Origin: Fibrobacterota bacterium
Lineage (GTDB): Bacteria > Fibrobacterota > Chitinivibrionia > Chitinivibrionales > FEN-1185
Reading direction: 5' to 3'
DNA: 64,000 nucleotides
NCBI GenBank assembly: GCA_003165595.1
Contig: PLWQ01000020.1
Location: 103,815-167,814, forward strand
The position numbers and the translations under genes are program-made. This document shows, one piece after another, positions 25,125 to 33,124 of this stretch; the stretch's first letter is position 1; each line of letters opens with the position of its first letter. The notes below the pieces were generated by a model. That model made no database searches, had not been told where the DNA came from, and saw only the letters and a program-made list of their open reading frames with translations.

Positions 25125-27308
25125 ATGAAAGAATACTCCAAACACATTTCCGACACGTGGAACATCTCCGAGCCCGTCGCCAGAGAACTGTGCGAATGCT
25201 ATGAGAAGGGATATTCCCCGTACTACTGCGCCGACTACCGGCCGCTAATCGCGGTTGAGCTTGACGCCGCGGGTATCTGGCCCATTTACGATTTTCTCCG
25301 GAAGATGGCCGACTTGTCACCCAAGAAGAAGCGGCTCCTCAATGCGCTCAAGAAGAGCGGCAAACTCACGGGTGATCTCGAAAAAAGAATCGTGCACGGC
25401 ACGAATTCCTTTGAACTCGACGACATGCTCCTGCCTGAGCGGCTTAATCCCCGGAGCAAGGGACAGCTCGCGCTCAAGAAAGGCCTCGCCGAGTGCGCCG
25501 ACGCGGTTCTTGCGCAGCAGGATGCCGCGACCCTCGACGACATTATCGCTCCGTATGTGGGCCGGGATCCATCGCTGGCAACGCCGGACGATGTTATTGA
25601 AAATGTCAAGGATATAATCGCGGAGAGGTTCGCCTACGACGAAACCGCGCGCACCATGGTGCGCGAATTCATGTACGACGACGGGTTTTTCGACGTGGTG
25701 ACAAAGTCGAAAACCAGCGATACCCTCTCGCGTTTCGTGGGCAAATCGGTGCCGGTCAAGGAGGTTTCGAAGGAAGAGCTCCTGATGCTCCTTTCGGCGG
25801 AAGACAAGAAGCTCGCCCGTGTCAAGCTGACGGTGCAGCTGTTCCGAATCACCGAATTGCTCAAACACCACTTTGTGGTGAATCCCGATTCTCCGGGGTT
25901 CCCCCTCATCAGCGAAGCAATCGACGACGGCTGGGTGCGTCTTTTGCAGCCAATTGCCGAACGCGACATCAAGGAACGTCTGCGCGACGAAGCCGAAGGC
26001 TGGGCCATCGGCGTTATCCTGCGGGATCTGCAAAAGCGACTCTCGGTGGAAGGCGAGGAGAAATCGTGCGTCGCCTGCGGCATCCCCGACAAAAAGAATT
26101 TCGCGGTTATCGCATGTAACGACAAGGGACGCTTGTACGGTGCGGCGCTGGAGAAGAAGATCCCGCTCGACAAGCCGGTCGTGAGCGAACGCCTCAGGCA
26201 ATTTGTACTGCGGTACCGGCCCGAACGCATTCTCGTGGCCGACAACGAAAACGTCGCGCTTGCCGAAGCGATTATTACGAAGTCGCTCGAAGGAATTACG
26301 GTGCATCCAGAGACTGTGCGCGTCACGCGTGCCCAAGGCACTCCCGATATCGCCCTGTCCGCGTGGATGAAGAGTGAATGCGCCGATCTCGAAGAGCCCA
26401 TGCAGCACGTGTTCGCCGCGGCATTGGCGTATGTTCACCCGCTCAGGCTTCTGCCCAAAATAGGCGCGGAATACTTCTCGCTTCATCCGCTGCAGTCGTG
26501 TGTTACGCCGGCCCGCCTTTCCGAATGCGTCGATCGAATCGTAACGGGCATGAGTCTGGCGCGCGGCCTTCCCTCGCACGAGCTTGGCGAAACGCTCGCC
26601 GCAATCAATCTGGAGCCGTTTGTGGGCGAGGCCCTCAAGAAAGAAATTATCCTCCGGGGGCAAAAAGAGCCCTTCACCTCAAAGGACGACCTGCTCAAGG
26701 TGCCGACGATGTCCGAAAGCTCATTTCGCAGTCTTGCGGGCTACGTCATCGTGCCGACGGCCGACTTCGCCCTCGATCGCACCACGGTGCACCCGGACCA
26801 TTTTTCGTGGATCGCCGAAATCTGCGGCCAGCTGCAGCTTCCTCCGGAAGCGCTTGTCAATGACTCCGAGGCGGTGCGATCGTATCCGGAACCCGACTTC
26901 GCCAAGAAGCTCTTCATCGAGAAGAAACTCATCGGCCAGCTCGGGGTGGGACAGCGTTTCGGCGCCGCCGCGTTTGCAAAGCCAAAACGAAAGTGCAAGC
27001 TCACCGAACTCGAAGAAGGGTCCGTGGCGAGCGGCCGGGTGACCAATATAACGCCGTTCGGCGTGTTTGTCAATATCAACGCGGTGTGCGACGGCCTCAT
27101 TCACATTTCGCAACTCGCCGATACCTATGTCGAATCGGCCGACCAGGTGGTGAACGTCGGCGATGTCGTGAACGTCCGTATCCTCAAGGTTGACGTCAAG
27201 AAACGCCGCATCTCCCTTTCGATGAAAGGCCTTGGCCATCAAGGCCCGAAGGTTTCTCCCTCCAAGCGGCAACTCACGGACCTTGCCTCGCATTTTGAGA
27301 ATCGCTGA
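25125..27308 (+). CDS. Tex-family RNA-binding transcription accessory protein (divergent)
   Basis: 727 residues, close to the usual Tex length. Order of parts fits Tex: an N-terminal helical region, a YqgF/RNase-H-like domain around residues 320-420 (FAVIACNDKGRLYG, RPERILVADNE), helix-hairpin-helix segments around 490-560 (ALKKEIILRGQKEPFTSKDDLLKVPTM), and a C-terminal S1 domain (GRVTNITPFGVFVNI, DGLIHISQLAD, VRILKVDVKKRRISLSMK). The conserved Tex phrase GVGQYQHD is not present where expected (LLPKIGAEYFSLHPLQSC instead), so this is a diverged member. Tex proteins bind RNA or nucleic acid near the transcription machinery. No ribosome-binding site is obvious. Confidence 0.82.
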   Translation: MKEYSKHISDTWNISEPVARELCECYEKGYSPYYCADYRPLIAVELDAAGIWPIYDFLRKMADLSPKKKRLLNALKKSGKLTGDLEKRIVHGTNSFELDDMLLPERLNPRSKGQLALKKGLAECADAVLAQQDAATLDDIIAPYVGRDPSLATPDDVIENVKDIIAERFAYDETARTMVREFMYDDGFFDVVTKSKTSDTLSRFVGKSVPVKEVSKEELLMLLSAEDKKLARVKLTVQLFRITELLKHHFVVNPDSPGFPLISEAIDDGWVRLLQPIAERDIKERLRDEAEGWAIGVILRDLQKRLSVEGEEKSCVACGIPDKKNFAVIACNDKGRLYGAALEKKIPLDKPVVSERLRQFVLRYRPERILVADNENVALAEAIITKSLEGITVHPETVRVTRAQGTPDIALSAWMKSECADLEEPMQHVFAAALAYVHPLRLLPKIGAEYFSLHPLQSCVTPARLSECVDRIVTGMSLARGLPSHELGETLAAINLEPFVGEALKKEIILRGQKEPFTSKDDLLKVPTMSESSFRSLAGYVIVPTADFALDRTTVHPDHFSWIAEICGQLQLPPEALVNDSEAVRSYPEPDFAKKLFIEKKLIGQLGVGQRFGAAAFAKPKRKCKLTELEEGSVASGRVTNITPFGVFVNINAVCDGLIHISQLADTYVESADQVVNVGDVVNVRILKVDVKKRRISLSMKGLGHQGPKVSPSKRQLTDLASHFENR

Positions 27309-27487
27309 AATTTCGTTTCTTTTTCCTGATTTTAAATGAGCTTTTTGTGTGGGAAGCGCGCTTTCCGCCCTTCGTGTCGGGCGCGATCCCGCGTAATCGC
27401 CAACGATGGACGTTCATGGTTCGACATGCTCATCACGAACGGATATTTGTTCTTATGTAAATTTGGTTGCCGGAGTAATATTTAGGA

Positions 27488-29164
27488 CTACATTCTCTCC
27501 GGCGCGGAAACCCCGAGCAGATCAAGCCCAAGCCTGATGACATTCCGCACGCCGCAGGTGAGCAGGAGCCTCGCGCACGAAAGGGGCCTGTTATCGGTGA
27601 CGATGCGGTGTTTCTGGTAGAACACGTGGAAATCGGAAGCAAAGGTTTCGAGGTAGGTGGTGATGCGTTGCGGCTCCACGTAGTGCGCGGTCTGCACGAG
27701 CAAGGTGGGGAATTCGGCGATGCGCCGCAGGAGCGCGAACTCTTCGGCCTCGGAAAGCATGCCGGGCGAAGCCGCGGCAATTTCGTCGTTTGCAAATCCT
27801 TGCTGCTGCGCATGGACCAGAAGGCTGCACGTTCGCGCGTGCGCATACTGGACGTAGTACACGGGATTGTCGTCGCTTTTTTTGGTGGCAAGAGTCATGT
27901 CGAAATCGAAATGGCTCGACAGCCTGCGCATGAGAAAGAAATAGCGCATCGCGTCGACGCCCACCTCGCCGAGCAGGTCGGCCATGGTGATGAAGTCGCC
28001 CTTGCGTTTTGACATGCGGAAGGGCTGGCCGTCCCGGATGAGATTCACCTGCTGGATGATGAAATTCTTGAACACCGTTGTGGACAACCCCAGCGCTTTC
28101 ACCGCGCCTTCGAGCCGGGGAAGGTAGCCGTGATGGTCCGGTCCCCAGAATGTGTAGGATTCGTCGAACCCGCGCGTCGCTTTGTGCATGTGATAGGAAA
28201 GGTCGGCCAGAAAGTAGGTGGGCGACGAGTCCTGCCGCACCAGCACGCGATCTTTCTCGTCTCCAAACTGGGATGAGGTGAACCAGACCGCCCCATCCTT
28301 CTCGTAGACCAGGCCCCTGCCTCGCAACAAGGCCAGCACTTTTGCGGGGGCATCCGATTTGTGAAGGTCGCTTTCGCGGAACCAGCGGTCGTAGCGCACG
28401 CCGTAGGCGGCGAGGATTTCCTTCTGCTGCGCCATGATGCGGGCCAGCGCTTCGGCCGTAAACAGCTCTTCGGCTTGTGCCGGGGCCATCGATGCCACCT
28501 CGGGAAGCGCTGCCGAGATCTCGGCAGCCAGGTCGCGGATGTATTCCCCTTCGTACCCGCCCTCCGGAATGGCGCCGTCGCGCCCCAGGCTCTGGTAATA
28601 ACGGCAGGCAATGGATTTTCCCAGCAGGTTGACCTGATTGCCGTAGTCGTTGACGTAGTATTCTCGCTCCACCGAATGCCCCAGCCATGCATTGACACGC
28701 GCGACAGTGTCGCCGATGGCGGCGGCTCGTCCGTTGACAACGACCATCGGGCCGGTCGGATTTGCGCTCACGAATTCGAACAGGATGCGTTTGGCCGGCA
28801 TTGCCTGGTTACGGCCGAAGGTCCGGGGAGACTGCACCGAGGCAATGAGCGCTTTCTGCAAATAGGCCGAACTCAAACGAAAATTAATGAACCCGCCCGC
28901 AACGGTTCGCTCCAGGCCGGGGTCGGACGACACGTAGCGCTCGTCCCAGGGAAACCCTGCCATGAGGCGGTTTGCAACCGCCACGGGATTTTGCTTGAGC
29001 GTTTTTGCCAGGGCGAGCGCCACGGGCGACGAAATGTCCCCGTGTGAAGCATGCTTGGGCTTTTCGATTGCGATGTCCACGGTCGCGGCGGTTTGTTCGC
29101 CAAAGGCAGCGATAGCGGCGCTCCGCAAAGACGTCGACAGGTAGGCATAGACCGAATCAGGCAT
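27488..29164 (-). CDS. argS: Arginyl-tRNA synthetase (unusual HIGH motif)
   Basis: 558 residues from the ATG at 29164, preferred because it overlaps the rsfS stop by eight bases and has AAAGG upstream (29194 is an in-frame alternative). It charges tRNA-Arg. The class I fold is clear: the catalytic segment reads VSANPTGPMVVVNGRAAAIGD, where most ArgRS have PLHVGHxRGAAIGD, so both His of HIGH are missing; the KMSKS loop is present as RMSKRKGDF. The C-terminal anticodon-binding helical domain (YAHARTCSLLVHA, LLTCGVRNVIRLGLDLLGV) is intact. Last gene of panD - lytR_C - rsfS - argS. Confidence 0.93.
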   Translation of the reverse strand: MPDSVYAYLSTSLRSAAIAAFGEQTAATVDIAIEKPKHASHGDISSPVALALAKTLKQNPVAVANRLMAGFPWDERYVSSDPGLERTVAGGFINFRLSSAYLQKALIASVQSPRTFGRNQAMPAKRILFEFVSANPTGPMVVVNGRAAAIGDTVARVNAWLGHSVEREYYVNDYGNQVNLLGKSIACRYYQSLGRDGAIPEGGYEGEYIRDLAAEISAALPEVASMAPAQAEELFTAEALARIMAQQKEILAAYGVRYDRWFRESDLHKSDAPAKVLALLRGRGLVYEKDGAVWFTSSQFGDEKDRVLVRQDSSPTYFLADLSYHMHKATRGFDESYTFWGPDHHGYLPRLEGAVKALGLSTTVFKNFIIQQVNLIRDGQPFRMSKRKGDFITMADLLGEVGVDAMRYFFLMRRLSSHFDFDMTLATKKSDDNPVYYVQYAHARTCSLLVHAQQQGFANDEIAAASPGMLSEAEEFALLRRIAEFPTLLVQTAHYVEPQRITTYLETFASDFHVFYQKHRIVTDNRPLSCARLLLTCGVRNVIRLGLDLLGVSAPERM

Positions 29165-29534
29165 GCGTCCGGCCTTTCGGACCGCTTTTGTCAAGAGGTT
29201 CCCACAGCTCTTCGAGGCCGTAATAATCGCGTACCTGCGGCGTCATGATGTGGACGACCACGTCGGAATAGTCGATGAGGATCCACCGGCCGTCCTGCTC
29301 GCCTTCGGAATGCCACGGCGTCGTGCCGCGCGCGGTAAGGGCGTCCACGATGCTGTCGCGCACCGCGCGGGTGTGGTGCTCGTTGTCACCGGAGCACACC
29401 ACAAAATAATCGGCGATGCCCGTCTCCTGTTTCAAATTAAGGACTACGACGTCTTCTGCTTTCTTATCAAGTGCGGCCTCGGTTATCAGAGCAAGCAGAT
29501 CGGCCCCGCGCAGTCCGGACTTTCGTGCTGTCAT
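29157..29534 (-). CDS. rsfS: Ribosome silencing factor RsfS (Iojap family)
   Basis: 125 residues. RsfS binds L14 of the large subunit and prevents joining with the small subunit during starvation. Family signatures: KKAEDVVVLNL, GIADYFVVCSGDNEHHTRAV, GRWILIDYSDVVVHIMTPQVRDYYGLEELW. The start overlaps the upstream gene's stop as ATGA, and its own end overlaps argS, so the operon is translationally coupled throughout. Confidence 0.95.
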   Translation of the reverse strand: MTARKSGLRGADLLALITEAALDKKAEDVVVLNLKQETGIADYFVVCSGDNEHHTRAVRDSIVDALTARGTTPWHSEGEQDGRWILIDYSDVVVHIMTPQVRDYYGLEELWEPLDKSGPKGRTHA

Positions 29535-29956
29535 CGTACCCGCTCCTGGAAATCGGAACCCACGAACACCGTTACATCGTACATGTCTTCTCCGTTGCGC
29601 ATGAGAACAACCGAGTGAATGTTGAGCGTCTGGGCAACCTGCTGCGCAATAGTCTTATCCTTGTTGCGCGACACAACCATGGTTGTGTCGTAATTGTCGG
29701 ACTTTGCATTGCCTTCGTCTTTGACGTCGAATTTTTTCGAACGCAGGAAATCGGCCACCGTCTTTGCCGCGCCCACGGCGCCGCATCCGTTAAGCACCTG
29801 GATTCTCCCGATATGCGGATACGGAATCTTCTGGCGGGCGTCTTCGGATTTCTGCGGCGCGCCCGCTTCCGCCTCGGCTGGCGGCGTGCGCATCCCCGCG
29901 GCCAGGGCCGCACAAAGCACGGTGCAGGTGACGATCATGACGACGACGTTCTTCAC
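29531..29956 (-). CDS. LytR C-terminal-domain protein, exported
   Basis: 141 residues with an N-terminal membrane/signal segment (VVVMIVTCTVLCAALAAG), an Ala/Glu/Pro-rich linker and a LytR_C domain from about residue 50 (RIQVLNGCGAVGAAKTVADFL, then a SDNYDTTMVVSRN region). This domain accompanies LytR-CpsA-Psr proteins but also occurs alone, as here, next to rsfS in many bacteria. Function unknown, probably in the cell envelope. The start lies one base after the panD stop. Confidence 0.85.
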   Translation of the reverse strand: MKNVVVMIVTCTVLCAALAAGMRTPPAEAEAGAPQKSEDARQKIPYPHIGRIQVLNGCGAVGAAKTVADFLRSKKFDVKDEGNAKSDNYDTTMVVSRNKDKTIAQQVAQTLNIHSVVLMRNGEDMYDVTVFVGSDFQERVR

Positions 29957-29957
29957 C

Positions 29958-30290
29958 CTACTTGTTCCCGCTTACCACCCGCGGCGCATGGGCGGCGATC
30001 TCGTTTTCGGCAAGATACGCAAATGTCAAAACCATGATCCGGTCGCCCACCACCCCCATGCGGGCGGCAGGGCCGTTCAATTCCACGATGCCCGAGCCCC
30101 GTTTGCCTTTGATGACATAGGTGTTGAACCGGTTGCCGTTTTCGATGTTGAGCACCTGGACCTCCTCGTACGGGAGTATGCCCGCCTGCTCGATAAAGTT
30201 CTCGTCAAGGGTGATGCTTCCCTCGTATTCCAGGTGGGCGCCGGTAACCTTGATATCACGGATTTTCGCTTTTAGAAAGCTTCGCAACAT
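29958..30290 (-). CDS. panD: Aspartate 1-decarboxylase (pyruvoyl-dependent)
   Basis: 110 residues from the ATG at 30290 (LRSFLKAKIRDI), chosen for GGAG six bases upstream; an earlier in-frame ATG at 30302 lacks this. It makes beta-alanine for pantothenate and coenzyme A. The self-cleavage site that creates the pyruvoyl group is the Gly-Ser in EYEGSITLDE; ENGNRFNTYVIKG and GPAARMGVVGDRIMV are the expected later motifs. First gene of the panD - lytR_C - rsfS - argS operon. Confidence 0.95.
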   Translation of the reverse strand: MLRSFLKAKIRDIKVTGAHLEYEGSITLDENFIEQAGILPYEEVQVLNIENGNRFNTYVIKGKRGSGIVELNGPAARMGVVGDRIMVLTFAYLAENEIAAHAPRVVSGNK

Positions 30291-30430
30291 ATAAGACTCC
30301 ATGCTTTAGATTCTCTATCCGGATCATATACGCTGCCAGCGCATATGGTCCGGATAAGATATTGAAATTAGAACTCTTCTTCCAAAGTAGAAATCAGGGT
30401 AATCCTGTGCTTTTTTCAGGAGAATCCTGG

Positions 30431-31048
30431 TTAGAATGAGAAACACACATGCATGCCGCCCGAGCCGCCGAAAATCTCCGTGGACGGGCCGTTTCTCCGG
30501 TCTGCCGTAATCGCAATGCTCATGTCGATGCCGCTCCACAGCATGTCGGACGCAAGGAGGCACACTCCGAGCGGCTGGAACCTGCGACTTCGGGCGCTGC
30601 AACAGACGCACAATCCCGCGCAACCAACGGCGGTGGCAACCATTATCCAGCCACGTACTTTGTGGCGGCGGATCTGGTTACAGCCGGGCAGCAAGAAACT
30701 CTGCGCCGCTGTCCACTCGTTCGCACCGTGTTTCGGCATGTGCATGGACCGCACGTCTGCATCGGAATGTCCAGCCCGCCGGAGCCGGATGTACTCGTCT
30801 TCCGATATAGAAAGCTCCTGCCAGGGCTTGCGACAGTACTCCGCTATCGAGATGCCGCTTTCGAGCAGCCGATGAACCTTCGACAGCGGCAGGTTCATCT
30901 CCTGTATCTTGTTCCACTCGGTCTCCGAGAGGCCGAGTTTTTCATACGTTTCCTTGTCTGCGGGCGATGAGGCCCACAAAACACAAAGCAAACCGTTCAC
31001 CAGCAGCCACGGCAGGCCGCGCCTGCTGGCTGATACCACAAAACGCAT
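30431..31048 (-). CDS. Hypothetical membrane protein
   Basis: 205 residues, not recognised. A signal peptide or membrane helix occupies residues about 10-28 (GLPWLLVNGLLCVLWA). The next ~80 residues are charged and helical (ETYEKLGLSETEWNKIQEM, then a second similar helical unit with SISEDEYIRLRRAGHSDADV), which reads like two short helical repeats. Residues about 115-185 hold two membrane segments after QSFLLPGCNQIRRHKVRGW, a pattern seen in small DUF5683-like membrane proteins. The end is Gly-rich. Stand-alone between panD and the bifunctional-nuclease-domain gene. Confidence 0.65.
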   Translation of the reverse strand: MRFVVSASRRGLPWLLVNGLLCVLWASSPADKETYEKLGLSETEWNKIQEMNLPLSKVHRLLESGISIAEYCRKPWQELSISEDEYIRLRRAGHSDADVRSMHMPKHGANEWTAAQSFLLPGCNQIRRHKVRGWIMVATAVGCAGLCVCCSARSRRFQPLGVCLLASDMLWSGIDMSIAITADRRNGPSTEIFGGSGGMHVCFSF

Positions 31049-31159
31049 GGGGTTTTCCCCCGGAAATGCTCTGAACGCGGATTTGTGCTGCCGGATCGAA
31101 ACTTCAAAAATACTTCATTTGCAGGATTCCGGAAAGGCGGAAAGGAAAAGATTTGTTAT

Positions 31160-31178
31160 GCACCCGCCGGGCGGGTGC
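31160..31178. terminator. GC-rich hairpin after the DUF151 gene
   Basis: Nine-base-pair palindrome GCACCCGCC / GGCGGGTGC starting five bases after the stop at 31184; on the minus strand it is followed by a weak T-containing tail. Probable terminator for the minus-strand gene. Confidence 0.5.
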
Positions 31179-31183
31179 GGTGA

Positions 31184-31759
31184 TCAGTTAGATCTTGTCA
31201 ACTTTTTGAGCTCATCCCGGAGCTTTGCCGCGTCTTCGTACCGTTCTTCTTCGACGGCGGCATCGAGTTTCTGCTTGAGTGCGTCCAGGGGCGAGATCTC
31301 GGGGGCGGCGCTCGCGGTTTCTTCCCGCTCCGCTGGAGGCTGCTGCTGCGGTTCGCCCGTTTCCTCCGAGATGATTATTCCCGCTTTGTCCAGAATTTTT
31401 TCGTCGACGTACATGGGCGCGCCGAACCGAAGCGCAAGGCAGATGGCATCGCTGGGCCGCGCGTCGAAATCCAAAATCTTTCCCTTAAAATCCAGCACGA
31501 GCCTGGCGTAAAACGTGTCGTCGATGAGGTCCGACACTTCAACACGAACCATCTCGCATCCGAGGGAGTCGAGCACCGATTTGAAAAGGTCGTGGGTGAG
31601 CGGGCGCGGGATATCCACTTTGTTAATCTGAATCACGATCGACTGCGCCTGCTGGTCGTCGATAAAAATGGGCAGCGCCCGCTTGTCGGTTGCGCCCTTG
31701 AGAAAAATTACGAAGCGCTTGTTGAGCAGCGCGACATTGACGATTTCCACGGGGATCAT
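31184..31759 (-). CDS. Bifunctional-nuclease (DUF151) domain protein with UVR motif
   Basis: 191 residues from the ATG at 31759 (IPVEIVNVALLNKRFVIFL). The frame is open further upstream to 31903 but that part is low-complexity and basic. Residues 1-130 are the BFN/DUF151 domain (ALPIFIDDQQAQSIV, RPLTHDLFKSVLDSLG, FDARPSDAICLALRFG). After a Pro/Glu/Ala linker the C-terminus is a UvrB/UvrC-type helical hairpin (LKQKLDAAVEEERYEDAAKL). Plant homologues have nuclease activity; for bacteria the role is unproven. Confidence 0.88.
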   Translation of the reverse strand: MIPVEIVNVALLNKRFVIFLKGATDKRALPIFIDDQQAQSIVIQINKVDIPRPLTHDLFKSVLDSLGCEMVRVEVSDLIDDTFYARLVLDFKGKILDFDARPSDAICLALRFGAPMYVDEKILDKAGIIISEETGEPQQQPPAEREETASAAPEISPLDALKQKLDAAVEEERYEDAAKLRDELKKLTRSN

Positions 31760-31954
31760 GGTGAGGCGCTCGGTTCCTGGTGAGTGTGCTGTGTCCTGGC
31801 TGCAAAATACTTCATGGCACAAGTGGGCCATGACCGGCAAGAAGGCGCGGGCCGCCGTTCCGTTCCCGGTGCGGGGTCTTTTTCCTCTTCCTTTTTGCTC
31901 CAATGGGTGGTATCATTAAAAGCTGGTCGTCTCGTCACCCTTTCAAGAAATCAC

Positions 31955-33067
31955 ATGAACAAATTTGCCTTACTGCTTCCCGTATTTGCGTCCCTGGCTC
32001 TTGCCCAGGGCGGGAAATATACCCTTGCCGTTTCCGATCTTGTCGGTGAGGGAATCGATCAGTCCACAGCGGCAATCCTTTCGGACCGGCTGCGCACCGA
32101 ATTGTTTAAGACAGGCCGCGTAACGGTCCTCGAACGCGGCGTCATGCAGGACATATTAAAGGAACAGGGATTTCAGCAGTCGGCGTGTTCGTCGGACTCC
32201 TGCATGGTTGAGGTGGGGCAGCTCCTCGGCGTTTCGCACATTGTGGCGGGCACCTTGGGGAAGCTCGACAGATTGTACACCCTCGATATCCGTATGGTGG
32301 AAGTCTCATCGGGAAAGATCATCTATTCGGAAAGCGTGGATTGTCAAGGTTCCATTGAGAACGTGATAACCGTATCGATCCCGCTGGTTGCACAGAAAGT
32401 GAGCCGCCATATCACGGGATCTCCCGCAGATACGGTGACTGCGCTTGCTCCCCAGGTACCGTCGCCGCCGTCCCCTCGCTACGGAGGGCTCACGATCCAA
32501 AGCAATCCTCCCGGCGCCGGGGTGCTTCTCAACGGATCTGCCTCGGGCGCAACGCCGTTTCGCACGGAAAGACTGGAGCCGGGCCGGTATCTTCTTCGCC
32601 TCGACATGCCGACCTACAAATTTGTGGATGATTCCATTGCCGTTACAGCGGGACAAGTTGAAAAGAGGGAATACTCGCTCGAACATACGGTTTCGTGGCG
32701 CGATTCGGTTGCCGCGGCCCGCCGGGACTCCCTGAGAACCGGGCTTTCCCAAAAACCGGCGGCGCGTCCCGAGAGCGGCACCAAGCCGCGCAAAAGCCCT
32801 GCGGCAAAAATCACGTTTTGCGTGCTGTCGCTGGTATCCGGTGCTGCCGGCATCTACTGTGATTGCATCGTGCAGGACAGGATCGGGAAGAACAACAGTC
32901 TCAAGGCTCACTATGCCTCGTTTCCCGACAATGCCAACTATGCCGACTATTCGTCGCGGATATCCCACAACGCAAGCGACGCGCATTCGTACCAACTTGC
33001 GGAATACATATTGTATGGCTGCGCCGGCCTGTGCGCGGCCGGGTTCGTGATATCATTCGCGTTTTGA
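31955..33067 (+). CDS. CsgG-like exported protein with PEGA domain (module copy 1)
   Basis: 370 residues from the ATG at 31955; this start gives a clean signal peptide (NKFALLLPVFASLALAQ). Residues about 18-150 match CsgG/FlgO-type domains: LSDRLRTELFKTGRVTVLER, MQDILKEQGFQQSAC, LLGVSHIVAGTLGKL. Residues about 175-245 are a PEGA domain (GGLTIQSNPPGAGVLLNGS). A Lys/Pro-rich linker and two hydrophobic segments end the protein. Its first half is clearly paralogous to the 53516-54118 product, and both genes sit immediately upstream of a giant FGE-like lipoprotein gene (here 57 bases). Probably periplasmic/outer-membrane assembly or anchoring; inference. Confidence 0.8.
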   Translation: MNKFALLLPVFASLALAQGGKYTLAVSDLVGEGIDQSTAAILSDRLRTELFKTGRVTVLERGVMQDILKEQGFQQSACSSDSCMVEVGQLLGVSHIVAGTLGKLDRLYTLDIRMVEVSSGKIIYSESVDCQGSIENVITVSIPLVAQKVSRHITGSPADTVTALAPQVPSPPSPRYGGLTIQSNPPGAGVLLNGSASGATPFRTERLEPGRYLLRLDMPTYKFVDDSIAVTAGQVEKREYSLEHTVSWRDSVAAARRDSLRTGLSQKPAARPESGTKPRKSPAAKITFCVLSLVSGAAGIYCDCIVQDRIGKNNSLKAHYASFPDNANYADYSSRISHNASDAHSYQLAEYILYGCAGLCAAGFVISFAF

Positions 33068-33124
33068 GCAGGCCCCCGCCGCCGGCGGGAAACCCGTTCT
33101 TCCTTTTTGCAAAGATGGTCACCC

